Below are positions 23,060 to 30,747 of a stretch of DNA of 30,747 nt, piece after piece (the stretch's first letter is position 1; each line of letters begins with the position of its first letter). Below the pieces are notes generated by a model. The model did not search any database and was not told where the DNA came from. It saw only the letters and a list, made by a program, of their open reading frames with translations. Source of the stretch: JAWXBT01 sp964523015 (GTDB taxonomy: Bacteria > Bdellovibrionota_C > UBA2361 > J135). The stretch is taken from the NCBI GenBank assembly GCA_964523015.1, contig CAZFXN010000036.1, forward strand, positions 1-30,747, in the 5' to 3' direction. Both the position numbers and the translations under genes were made by a program.

Positions 23060-23836
23060 TTAGTCTGTTACAATTACGGTGGCCCTTATATATGGTGGAA
23101 CCATAAAGGTAAATTTGTACCTATTAATTCCAGTATAGCCCTGACTTTCCGTTCCACAATTTTTGTGTCGATAATTTAGCATTGAGATCCAGCCGTATGG
23201 TGACCAGATGCCATATTTCTTAGTGGTTCCAGATACCCAAGTTTTTTCACCATCGAATGCACGAAGATGACCAGAAAGGCCCTCTCCATTATTATTTGAG
23301 AGTGCTGAATTCTCTATATAAACAACCGCCTCCATGTTTTTTACCTGGTCAGACTTATTCGTTTCGTGTTGCATATTAACTCTTATGCGACATCCATCTA
23401 TGTCACCACATTCATCTTCTAGATAAACATCTACGCAGGTCCAGGAGGTGGTGTTAGGATTATAGACCTCAAAGATCATCTTGTCAGACGTAGATCCAGA
23501 GCTTCCGCTTGATCCGTTAGCGCCGTTTGAACCACTTTGCCCTGCGGGCCCCTGTGGTCCTTGAGGTCCAACTGGTCCTTGTGGCCCTTGAAGAACAGGA
23601 ATATTATTGTTGACTATGATGCTTCCAAAAGAGCCTTGCTGATCTGACAGTGAAGAGATCTGACCTTTTTGAAAGGCTAAGTCATTCTTATTTTTCTTTG
23701 CTAATTTTAGTGCTTTCTTTGCTGTTAGAAGTGCCTCTGTGCTTTTACTAAGTTTTGGAACAGCAATGGCCTCAGTAGATGAAAATAAAATTGCTATCAG
23801 AACAAAAGACAAGAAACTACATGTTTTTAACTGCAT
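23060..23836 (-). CDS. Secreted collagen-like protein
   Basis: A signal peptide (KTCSFLSFVLIAILFSSTEA, cleavage about residue 24) directs export. A basic, probably coiled-coil segment (about 30-66) rich in Lys and Ala could trimerise the chain. Residues 84-116 are eleven uninterrupted Gly-X-Y triplets, the first five proline-rich (GPQGPVGPQGPQGPAG) and the rest GS/GA/GN. A C-terminal domain of about 140 residues is beta-rich with Cys residues (WTCVDVYLEDECGDIDGCRI and a late NCGTES) and ends VPPYIRATVIVTD. Such trimeric fibres with a globular head occur on bacterial surfaces and spores, where they are often glycosylated. Two glycosyltransferases lie downstream on the same strand. No anchor motif is visible. 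I do not recognise the head domain. Confidence 0.85.
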   Translation of the reverse strand: MQLKTCSFLSFVLIAILFSSTEAIAVPKLSKSTEALLTAKKALKLAKKNKNDLAFQKGQISSLSDQQGSFGSIIVNNNIPVLQGPQGPVGPQGPQGPAGQSGSNGANGSSGSSGSTSDKMIFEVYNPNTTSWTCVDVYLEDECGDIDGCRIRVNMQHETNKSDQVKNMEAVVYIENSALSNNNGEGLSGHLRAFDGEKTWVSGTTKKYGIWSPYGWISMLNYRHKNCGTESQGYTGINRYKFTFMVPPYIRATVIVTD

Positions 23837-23933
23837 ACCACCACCATTCGTTTGGGTTAAGGCTTCTTAAAATAATCAAATTCGCTGAACGCCCAGCAGC
23901 TCTTATATCAAAGGTGGTGGTTGGAATCAATCT

Positions 23934-25304
23934 TTATAAAGGCAGGTTGCGATAAATGCGGATACCTGAAGTATCATCTAAAAACGGCCCCCAACTAGCA
24001 GAGATCATTTTTGGAAGATTTCTCATAAGCAGTGCGTCGCCTCCGCTTTCTATTTTGTGTGTAATATCAGCAGGGGTTTGGTCCCATACTTCGTCCATAG
24101 TGGGGTGTTTTAGGATTGCTGATTTAACAAGGAGCAGATCCTCTTTTGTTATGTTAGGGCGACACCCTCGTACAATCTCACCTATCTCATTAGATAGTGC
24201 TCTGTAGTAAGCAAGTCCTTGGCTATCTATAAAATCGCTGCAAAATCTAATTCCATCAGTAAAAATACCAACTCTTTTAATTTCGTTTGTGTTCCAAACA
24301 CCAACGATTCTAAGAGCTTTGCCATCCTCTTCAAATCCTAGTTTTGCTTGTAAAGAGACATAGGTTCTACCAAATATCTCAGGGATGTTCTTTCCTTTTT
24401 TATCTCTATGAATAAGGTCTTTTATCTCAGCATGTCTATTGTTTAAAGTGTAGTTGCCATCACCGATCGCTAAAATTACGGTTTCTCTAGGGGTCACTAT
24501 CAAAACACTAAGAGTTGTTGAAAACACATTAAGAGCTGAATCTTCAGGGTTTAAACCTAATCGCACAGTGTACTTTAAAAAAGCGATGTTTAGCTCGGCA
24601 TGGACTCTACCTAAAAATTCTTTTGTTAGCACGGAGTCGGTACTATTAGGATCTACCACCGACTGAAAGTCACCTCTAAGTAGCTCAGCGATCTTACCAG
24701 TCATAAGGGACGATATAATCTTGGCACCAAATTCTGAATTGTTAGCCCTGCTCACGCCATCACAAACAGTTCCTATGATAAAGTTACTCTCTCTTTCGTA
24801 GGCAACTGCATCTTTGGGGTTTCGATTCGCATAATTTGTTGCAACAAAGCCGTCGATTTCAAATTCTCTAAGATCTAAGCACGGCAGAGTTGCACTGTAA
24901 TGCTCTGAGATTCGCGAGTCTCCCTTTGCTCTTTCAATTTCATTTTGTGCCTCTAAAACGCTAGTAGCTCGTATTTCCTCCGCGCTTTCTTGAGTGTACT
25001 GAAAAGGGGAATGATCTTCATGATAAATTGTGTCACCAAGCATGTGAAAAGTTGCTAATGCATTTCTCGCTGCTTCAATCGGTACTTCTATAGATTCGCT
25101 AAGACTAGCAATAAGCTCCTCGTTGTCGATTCCAATTTTTGCTTTTATCTGATCTAGTAGTAAGTCATGAACGTGCTCATATCGAGCAATAGAAAATGGG
25201 TCAGGTAAGCATATTCCGGCCAACGGCGCTGTAGATGGTTTATGCGAGGGATCCTTAGATCCGGGATCTTTTATAGACGGATTACGTTCTTGATGATCTG
25301 TCAT
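23934..25304 (-). CDS. PP2C-like protein phosphatase
   Basis: Likely a metal-dependent Ser/Thr phosphatase, cytoplasmic. PP2C landmarks appear in order: TVCDGVSRANNSEFGA (near residue 180, metal-binding Asp), FSTTLSVLIV, LAIGDGNYTLNN, VGIFTDGIRF (metal Asp), and GGDALLMRN near residue 423 in place of the usual DN/DD at the last metal site. About 150 N-terminal residues precede the domain and begin with a Pro/Lys/Asp-rich tail; I do not recognise that region. No membrane segment is present. Length is 456 aa. No clear Shine-Dalgarno site precedes the ATG. It precedes the collagen-like gene on the same strand by about 100 bases. It could oppose the Ser/Thr kinase at 2192, but they are not linked. 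Confidence 0.75.
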   Translation of the reverse strand: MTDHQERNPSIKDPGSKDPSHKPSTAPLAGICLPDPFSIARYEHVHDLLLDQIKAKIGIDNEELIASLSESIEVPIEAARNALATFHMLGDTIYHEDHSPFQYTQESAEEIRATSVLEAQNEIERAKGDSRISEHYSATLPCLDLREFEIDGFVATNYANRNPKDAVAYERESNFIIGTVCDGVSRANNSEFGAKIISSLMTGKIAELLRGDFQSVVDPNSTDSVLTKEFLGRVHAELNIAFLKYTVRLGLNPEDSALNVFSTTLSVLIVTPRETVILAIGDGNYTLNNRHAEIKDLIHRDKKGKNIPEIFGRTYVSLQAKLGFEEDGKALRIVGVWNTNEIKRVGIFTDGIRFCSDFIDSQGLAYYRALSNEIGEIVRGCRPNITKEDLLLVKSAILKHPTMDEVWDQTPADITHKIESGGDALLMRNLPKMISASWGPFLDDTSGIRIYRNLPL

Positions 25305-25524
25305 AGAGAGGCAGTGCCTTGCTTAACCTAAATGTTTCTCCCCTAGAGCAAGTAAGTTATTAAAGAAATTAGGCAAAAGGTGGTATAGTTATCCCAAAAA
25401 TAATATTTCGAAATGTTTCAACTAAATCTTCGTCTAACCAATTGTATTTCTATTATAAATTTTTGATTCGTCAACAGTGCCCTAAGTTGTTTAATTTTTG
25501 CAAAAAAGATAAAACAGTCATCCT

Positions 25525-26436
25525 ATGACATTGCCTAGTAGAGCGTTAACTCACCTTGAGCAACTTGAGGCTGAGAGTATCTATATTTTTCGTGAAGTCG
25601 CTGCACAGTTTGAACGACCTGTCCTCCTTTACTCCGTAGGAAAGGATTCGACCTGTCTTTTGCGTCTTGCTCAGAAGGCTTTTTATCCTGGTAAAATGCC
25701 TTTTCAATTAATGCATATTGATACCGGATATAAATTTAAAGAGATGTATGAGTTTCGTGATTGGTATGTCAAAGAGATTGGTGCCAACTTAACAGTCTAT
25801 AGAAACGAGGAAGCCATCTCAAAGAATGCAAATCCTTACGATCTTGGAACGCAACGATGCTGCGGATACTTAAAGACCCAAGCGCTGCTTGATGGATTAA
25901 GAATAAATGATTTTGATGCCGCTATTGGTGGAGCGCGAAGGGATGAGGAAAAATCTCGCGCTAAAGAGCGAGTGTTTTCATTTAGAGATAAGTTTGGTCA
26001 ATGGGATCCTAAAAATCAACGCCCAGAATTATGGTCTCAGTATAATGGCAAGATTAGAAAGGGAGAATCGATAAGAATTTTCCCACTTTCTAATTGGACA
26101 GAGCTTGATATTTGGCACTATATCCTTCTTGAAGAAATTCCAGTCGTACCGCTTTATTTTGCAAAAAAGAGATCGGTAGTTGTTCGTGGTAATCAGTTAA
26201 TTCCTGTTGAAGCATCTACCAAAGTTTTAGCAGGAGAGGTCGTTGAGGAGGTCATGTGTCGATTTAGATCTCTTGGCTGTATGCCATGCACTGGGGCTGT
26301 TCGATCAGAAGCTACGACCTTAGAAGGAATTATCGGTGAAATGATGGTTACTAGAACATCAGAGAGAGCGACAAGAATTATAGATCACGACACTGACGGC
26401 TCAATGGAGACAAAGAAACGAGAGGGGTATTTTTAA
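25525..26436 (+). CDS. cysD: Sulfate adenylyltransferase subunit 2
   Basis: Catalytic PP-loop ATP sulfurylase subunit that makes APS from sulfate and ATP with CysN. The PP-loop is SVGKDS (residues 37-42); FQLMHIDTGYKFKEM, then GGARRDEEKSRAKER, then FPLSNWTELDIWHYI and RFRSLGCMPCTGAV are all hallmark CysD segments. Length is 303 aa, standard. There is no Shine-Dalgarno site; TTGTTT (25487-25492), 17 bases and TAAAAC (25510-25515) end nine bases before the ATG, a weaker example of the leaderless pattern. The TAA stop overlaps the cysN ATG by one base (TAATG), so the two are coupled. Confidence 0.98.
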   Translation: MTLPSRALTHLEQLEAESIYIFREVAAQFERPVLLYSVGKDSTCLLRLAQKAFYPGKMPFQLMHIDTGYKFKEMYEFRDWYVKEIGANLTVYRNEEAISKNANPYDLGTQRCCGYLKTQALLDGLRINDFDAAIGGARRDEEKSRAKERVFSFRDKFGQWDPKNQRPELWSQYNGKIRKGESIRIFPLSNWTELDIWHYILLEEIPVVPLYFAKKRSVVVRGNQLIPVEASTKVLAGEVVEEVMCRFRSLGCMPCTGAVRSEATTLEGIIGEMMVTRTSERATRIIDHDTDGSMETKKREGYF

Positions 26437-28478
26437 TGACAACCTCCTCTAATCTAAAGATAGTTCCTGAAAGAGCCAAGCCAGCCCCTCTTCAGATCGT
26501 ACCAAAAGTAAGTGACGCGGAAGTTAGAGCTATTCTTATAGAGAATGAAAAAAGTACACTGTTACGGTTTTCAACCGCTGGTAGCGTTGACGATGGAAAA
26601 TCAACACTAATCGGTAGGCTTTTACATGATTCAAAAAATGTATACGAAGATCATATTGCAGCTCTTGAAAAGAAAGCTGTAAGCAAAGGTATTGAAATAG
26701 ATCTTTCTCATCTTACTGACGGTCTTAAGGCGGAACAAGAGCAAGGAATTACGATTGATGTTGCTTATCGATATTTTTCAACTCCACATCGCCGCTTTAT
26801 TTTAGCCGATACGCCTGGACACGAGCAGTACACAAGAAATATGGCAACTGGGGCATCCACTGCTGACCTTACGATCATTTTGATAGATGCTAGAAAAGGA
26901 GTTGTTACTCAAACTAAACGGCACTCTTTTATCGCTTCGCTTTTAGGGGTTCCTCGACTTTTAGTCGCAGTAAATAAGATGGATCTAGTTTCCTATGAGG
27001 AAGAGGTCTATGAAAAGATTCGACAAGAGTACACAGTCTTTGCTTCTAAGCTTGGGATTCGGGAGATTCGATTTATTCCTGTCTCTGCCTTAAAGGGAGA
27101 TAATATTGTAGCGAGAAGTGACACCATGTCCTGGTATCACGGTGAAACTATAATGGAATACCTAGAGAACGTTTATGTTGCAAGTGACTCAAATCAAGTT
27201 GATTTTCGTTTTCCGGTTCAGTATGTAGTTCGTCCCGATCAGAATTATCGAGGATATGCTGGCCAGATTAAATCAGGATCTGTTCGTGTTGGTGAGGAAG
27301 TTTTAGTTATTCCGTCGATGAAAAAGTCTATAGTTAAGTCGATTGATTATCTATCTTCTGATCCTTCAAAATGCCAACTTGAAAGTGCCTCCGCGCCGCA
27401 ATCTGTGACGATATCTTTGGAAGACGAAATAGATATCTCACGAGGAGATATGTTGGTTCGCCCTAACAACATGCCGAAAGTTAAGCAGGAATTTGAGGCG
27501 ATGATCGTTTGGATGAACGAAGAGCCAATGAGCCTTAGTAAGTCTTATATTGTTATGCATACCTCTCGCGAAACAAGAGGGTACATCGGCGACATTAAGT
27601 ATCGAGTTGATGTTAACTCTCTAAGTCGGGAACCAGGCGAGCCATTAAAACTAAACGAGATAGGCCGAGTTAGTATTACAACGAAAGCTCCCCTCTTTAT
27701 TGATTCATACAATAAGAATCGATTTACCGGTAATTTTGTTTTGGTTGATCCAGAGAACTTTTTAACTATTGCTGCTGGAATGATTATCGACAGAATGCCT
27801 GAGGATGTTGAAGCAGGCTCTAAATCTAAAGATATTCATTCAAAAAACGTCCGCTCCCAGAACGTTCGCTCTCAGGATATTCGCTCTCAGGATATTCACA
27901 GAGAAGAGGGAAAAATCAACCGCGCTCTTCGAGAAAAATCTTTTGGACACAAGGCCATGACAATTTGGTGTACCGGTCTTTCAGGATCTGGAAAATCAAC
28001 CATAGCAAAAGGTATTGAGAGCCGATTTTTTGAAAGTCAGCGACCTGTTTATAGACTTGATGGTGATAACCTTAGGTTTGGTTTAAATAAAGATTTAGGT
28101 TTTTCAAAAGAGAATAGAACAGAGAATATTCGACGTGCTGCTGAGGTAGCAAAGCTGTTCAATGATGCTGGTCTAAGCGTTATCTGCTCCTTAATATCCC
28201 CAATGAGAGAGGATAGAGAGAGAGCCAAGGAGATTGTCGGAGCTGAACATTTCTTTGAATTATACCTAAGTGCCCCACTCTCAGAATGTGAAAAGAGAGA
28301 TCCACATGGATTATACAAAAAAGCCCGGGCTGGAGAGATAAAAGAGTTTACAGGAATTACTGCTCCTTATGAGCCACCGCTTGATGCTGAATTAACTCTT
28401 GATACCGCGGCTTTGTCGCCTGACGAATGCATCCGATTGATTTTAGAGAAACTAAAAACGAGACATATCAAAGCATAG
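26436..28478 (+). CDS. cysNC: Bifunctional sulfate adenylyltransferase subunit 1 / adenylylsulfate kinase (CysN-CysC fusion)
   Basis: CysN is the GTPase that drives APS synthesis by CysD; CysC phosphorylates APS to PAPS. The GTPase shows P-loop GSVDDGKST (49-57), DTPGHEQYTRN and VNKMD, followed by EF-Tu-like beta-barrels up to about residue 450. A linker of five near-identical pentapeptides (about 465-489) precedes the CysC domain, whose P-loop GLSGSGKST lies at about 514-522, with YRLDGDNLRFGLN, RTENIRRAAEVA, DPHGLYKKARAGEIKEFTGI and YEPP. Length is 680 aa, normal for the NodQ/CysNC fusion. GAGGGG precedes the overlapping ATG. PAPS can serve assimilation or sulfotransferases; no reductase or sulfotransferase is in view. 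It converges with the sulfatase-like gene, 13 bases away. Confidence 0.97.
   Translation: MTTSSNLKIVPERAKPAPLQIVPKVSDAEVRAILIENEKSTLLRFSTAGSVDDGKSTLIGRLLHDSKNVYEDHIAALEKKAVSKGIEIDLSHLTDGLKAEQEQGITIDVAYRYFSTPHRRFILADTPGHEQYTRNMATGASTADLTIILIDARKGVVTQTKRHSFIASLLGVPRLLVAVNKMDLVSYEEEVYEKIRQEYTVFASKLGIREIRFIPVSALKGDNIVARSDTMSWYHGETIMEYLENVYVASDSNQVDFRFPVQYVVRPDQNYRGYAGQIKSGSVRVGEEVLVIPSMKKSIVKSIDYLSSDPSKCQLESASAPQSVTISLEDEIDISRGDMLVRPNNMPKVKQEFEAMIVWMNEEPMSLSKSYIVMHTSRETRGYIGDIKYRVDVNSLSREPGEPLKLNEIGRVSITTKAPLFIDSYNKNRFTGNFVLVDPENFLTIAAGMIIDRMPEDVEAGSKSKDIHSKNVRSQNVRSQDIRSQDIHREEGKINRALREKSFGHKAMTIWCTGLSGSGKSTIAKGIESRFFESQRPVYRLDGDNLRFGLNKDLGFSKENRTENIRRAAEVAKLFNDAGLSVICSLISPMREDRERAKEIVGAEHFFELYLSAPLSECEKRDPHGLYKKARAGEIKEFTGITAPYEPPLDAELTLDTAALSPDECIRLILEKLKTRHIKA
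27828..27902 (+). repeat. Five 15-bp tandem repeats in the cysNC linker
   Basis: Five in-frame 15-bp units encode KDIHS, KNVRS, QNVRS, QDIRS and QDIHR. They sit exactly between the GTPase and APS kinase domains. The third-position differences show the repeats are not brand new, although units four and five are nearly identical. Copy number could vary between strains without breaking the frame. Confidence 0.85.
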
Positions 28479-28491
28479 CTCGAGAATTTTT

Positions 28492-29913
28492 CTACATATA
28501 CCCAAGACTTTTTAGCTCTTCAAGCTCCTCAGAGGTATGTGTTTCTTCTATGCTTGTATCAACGTTTCTCTTTGAAGGATCAAATAAATCAGAGAGAGTG
28601 GATTTTATTTCGTTCATTGGACCAGGATTTTGATCCTCGATATTTTTTTCCTCAAAAGGATCTAGTTTAAGATCGTAGTACTCATCGATCCCATTAGAGT
28701 GTTCAATATATTTTCTATCTAGGTCATGTAGGGAATAGACCTCGCCCTCTTCCCAGTCTCGACGAAAAGAGATCATATCTTTCGGGCGACGCTCAGCAAA
28801 AGAGAATTTAATGTTGGATTTAGCGGCAGAATTACCTGAGATAAGTGGAAACAATGAAACTCCCTCAAGTTTGTGCGCCTTTGTATCTAATGGTGATCCC
28901 ACTAGATCGGCAATTGTGGGAAATAGGTCAACAGTTCTTGAGAGCTGTTCGATCCTTTGGGGCTTTATTATGTTTTTTGAGTAAAATATTAGTGGAACGT
29001 GTAGTTGCTCTTGGTATAAAAATTGACCGTGCCCTTTGTAGTTATGGTTTCCAAGCCCCTCTCCATGATCGGAGGTGATAATCCATAAAATATCTTCATT
29101 AAGATTGTTTTGAATAAGAAAACCACTAAGCCTTTTTAGCTCATCATCAACATACATTATTCGAGCATCATATCCATTGATCGCCCTTAATGTTTTCTCT
29201 TTAGTTCCAAAAAATGAAACAGGGGTCTTATGATTGTTAATAAGAAAATCTAAATGTTCATCTTGGGGAAGTTTCTTTATTCTTTCAAAATAATTTGAGG
29301 GTATGTTTTTTTTATTTGACCACTCATGAACATCATAAAAGTGTAGCCAAGTAAAAAACTGCGCATCAGAATCGATCGTTTTAATCCAAGCTATAGCATT
29401 ATCTACAACGTTTGTAGCATTTCGATACCAAAACTTTTTAAAGTTCTTATCATTTCCATCTGTTATTCCATCAAGAAACGGAAAACCAACCTTCCCCTCC
29501 ATAAACTTTACTGAAGGAAACGCCGCAGATTGAAAACCGATCGCATCGTTAAATTTTTGAATGGTAAAAATATCTGGATCTAAAGTTTCTTGGTTTCTTA
29601 ATAGCTTATGCTGAAACGGAAATAGTGAAGTAAACATGGTGGCGTGAGATGGTGCGGTATGTGGGGCAGCTGTATAGGCCGTAAGAAAGACTGCGCCGTT
29701 CTGTGCTAAAGAGCTTATAAATGGAGAGACCTCTCTTGGATATCCATATGGGCTTAGGTGATCAGCTCTTAAGGTGTCAATTGTGACAAAGATTATCCTT
29801 TTTGCTTTGGGCTTTGATGCTCCAAAGAAGTTATACCTAAAGACCGCTAATAATATTAAAGCGTCAATAATTAAAAAAACCACTAAGGCAATTAGAACTT
29901 TTCTTTTATTCAT
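28492..29913 (-). CDS. Membrane-anchored sulfatase / alkaline-phosphatase superfamily protein
   Basis: An N-terminal membrane helix (about residues 6-26) anchors a periplasmic catalytic domain. Metal ligands are visible in FVTIDTLRADHLSPYGY (Asp46) and ITSDHGEGLGNHNYKGHGQ. At the position where true sulfatases have Cys/Ser of C/S-x-P-x-R (converted to formylglycine), this protein has HTAPSHATM, with Thr86. It therefore cannot form formylglycine there; Thr nucleophiles are used by phosphoethanolamine and phosphoglycerol transferases of the superfamily. A phosphodiesterase or transferase acting on envelope lipids or glycans is more likely than sulfate ester hydrolysis. The C-terminus ends in LEELKSLGYM, a tail frequent in this subgroup. 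Length is 473 aa. It converges with cysNC and diverges from the choice-of-anchor gene. Confidence 0.88.
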   Translation of the reverse strand: MNKRKVLIALVVFLIIDALILLAVFRYNFFGASKPKAKRIIFVTIDTLRADHLSPYGYPREVSPFISSLAQNGAVFLTAYTAAPHTAPSHATMFTSLFPFQHKLLRNQETLDPDIFTIQKFNDAIGFQSAAFPSVKFMEGKVGFPFLDGITDGNDKNFKKFWYRNATNVVDNAIAWIKTIDSDAQFFTWLHFYDVHEWSNKKNIPSNYFERIKKLPQDEHLDFLINNHKTPVSFFGTKEKTLRAINGYDARIMYVDDELKRLSGFLIQNNLNEDILWIITSDHGEGLGNHNYKGHGQFLYQEQLHVPLIFYSKNIIKPQRIEQLSRTVDLFPTIADLVGSPLDTKAHKLEGVSLFPLISGNSAAKSNIKFSFAERRPKDMISFRRDWEEGEVYSLHDLDRKYIEHSNGIDEYYDLKLDPFEEKNIEDQNPGPMNEIKSTLSDLFDPSKRNVDTSIEETHTSEELEELKSLGYM

Positions 29914-30162
29914 GAGCGGCTAGCCTACTAAAAATAGTAATTTGCTACAACAAGCTAGGATCGTTGATTAAATGCCGCATTTTATCGCTTTCGTTGCAGG
30001 GTACCTTGGCCGCCAAACGATCTCTAGGTTAATTTTTTCGAAACACTCGAAAAGAAACCCTATTTTGAGGTAGGCTAGTAAAAGAGCATTATTTATGCAC
30101 ACATTTTGAAAAACCTCTCATATCATAGATGAGGCAACGTTAGTATTTGGGGAGTAATATAT

Positions 30163-30714
30163 ATGTTTAAGAAATTATTGAGCAGCGCTCTGTGCGCTGG
30201 ATTCTGTGTTGTTTTTTTGGGATCCGTTTCTAGTAACTGTTTTGCAGAACAGATTGTTCATAACGATAGTGTTCCACTTAGCTTAACTAACTGGAGTGAA
30301 ACTTTAACCATTCCTAAATTTAATCCAGCTCTTGGTACTTTAATATCAGTTGAAATTGAATTTAGCGCGGGAGTTGTTGGAAACATCAGGTGGGAAAGTT
30401 TAGATAGTAAGCCAGCAACAATAGTTGAAGAGCTGTCTGCTTCAGTGATATTAAAAAACCCCGATCTAACTACACTTTTACAGATAACCCCACTTTATAA
30501 TGCCACAACCAATGCCGCGACCTTTGACGGAGTAATTGATTTTGATGGACCTTCTGGCGAATCTCATCCAAATGTCTCAGCTAATGCTGCGGACGCAAAG
30601 GGACCTTACTCTGATGACAATGCTTTTTTTACTGGAATAGGAAACATAATCTTTCCTGTATCTGCCTCTGCGCTATCCTTTATCTCAGGTGCTGATCGGT
30701 ACCCCATAAATTAG
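30163..30714 (+). CDS. Secreted choice-of-anchor E domain-like protein
   Basis: A 28-residue signal peptide (MFKKLLSSALCAGFC, cleavage after CFA) precedes a beta-sandwich domain. The segments VPLSLTNWSETLTIPKFNP, then ALGTLISVEIEFSAGVVGNI and FDGVIDFDGPSGES closely follow the choice-of-anchor E pattern, found in exported proteins that usually end with a sorting anchor. Here no anchor follows: the frame stops after SGADRYPIN, somewhat before the expected final strands, so the protein is either a free secreted form or truncated. GGGGAG lies eight bases before the ATG, a strong ribosome-binding site. Length is 183 aa. It diverges from the sulfatase-like gene; their 249-base spacer carries the hairpin TTTTCGA/TCGAAAA (30035-30053). 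Confidence 0.8.
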   Translation: MFKKLLSSALCAGFCVVFLGSVSSNCFAEQIVHNDSVPLSLTNWSETLTIPKFNPALGTLISVEIEFSAGVVGNIRWESLDSKPATIVEELSASVILKNPDLTTLLQITPLYNATTNAATFDGVIDFDGPSGESHPNVSANAADAKGPYSDDNAFFTGIGNIIFPVSASALSFISGADRYPIN

Positions 30715-30747
30715 ACATAAATTCGCGTAAGATTAAGTACGTGATAA

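Overview
The window reads as chromosomal DNA of a Gram-negative bacterium of about 40% GC, assembled from short reads or a metagenome (a run of ten Ns sits at 21885-21894). It carries the replication-initiation block dnaA-dnaN-recF-gyrB, all on the minus strand, with an Fo-only ATP synthase block (atpI-like, atpB, atpE) diverging from dnaA on the plus strand. A split Fo/F1 arrangement, a fused CysN-CysC protein, Hanks-type kinase and PP2C-like genes, and sulfatase-superfamily membrane proteins are familiar from deltaproteobacterial-type lineages (Bdellovibrionota, Myxococcota, SAR324 and relatives). That placement is inference; no marker in the window settles the phylum.

Layout. 1-5.5 kb: a small unknown protein, glmU (UDP-GlcNAc synthesis), a Ser/Thr kinase, a YjbQ-family protein, a short repeat cluster and an AAA/DUF4143 ATPase. 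5.5-12.3 kb: gyrB, recF, dnaN and dnaA, closed on the left by a very long hairpin. 12.3-14.5 kb: a palindrome-rich dnaA/atp intergenic region, the Fo genes and a clear terminator. 14.6-15.7 kb: a higher-GC insert with one unrecognised gene, bracketed by inverted repeats and lying next to a truncated DUF2283 gene. 15.7-20.6 kb: trxB, a biotin carboxylase, a GT-C type membrane glycosyltransferase, a HAD phosphatase and tRNA-Ser(GGA) with a tandem copy of its 3' end. 20.6-21.05 kb: a structured intergenic region ending in a 24-codon membrane microprotein gene with the best ribosome-binding site in the window. 21.05-25.3 kb: on one strand, a PP2C-like protein, a secreted collagen-like protein and two glycosyltransferases. 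25.5-30.7 kb: cysD-cysNC (PAPS synthesis), an inner-membrane sulfatase-superfamily protein with Thr in place of the formylglycine Cys, and a secreted choice-of-anchor E-type protein.

How the genes may work together. GlmU, the glycosyltransferases, the collagen-like protein, the PAPS-forming enzymes and the sulfatase-like protein all touch the cell surface or its sugars and sulfate, but only cysD-cysNC is a tight operon. The observations most worth a second look are: the high-GC insert; the microprotein and the structured DNA in front of it; the collagen-like/glycosyltransferase neighbourhood; the 28-bp perfect palindrome before the Fo genes; and promoters whose -10 boxes lie 7-9 nt before the start codon in genes lacking a Shine-Dalgarno site, which suggests leaderless mRNAs for glmU, the AAA ATPase and the biotin carboxylase. 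I found no complete novel defence or mobile system, no CRISPR array and no intact transposase.
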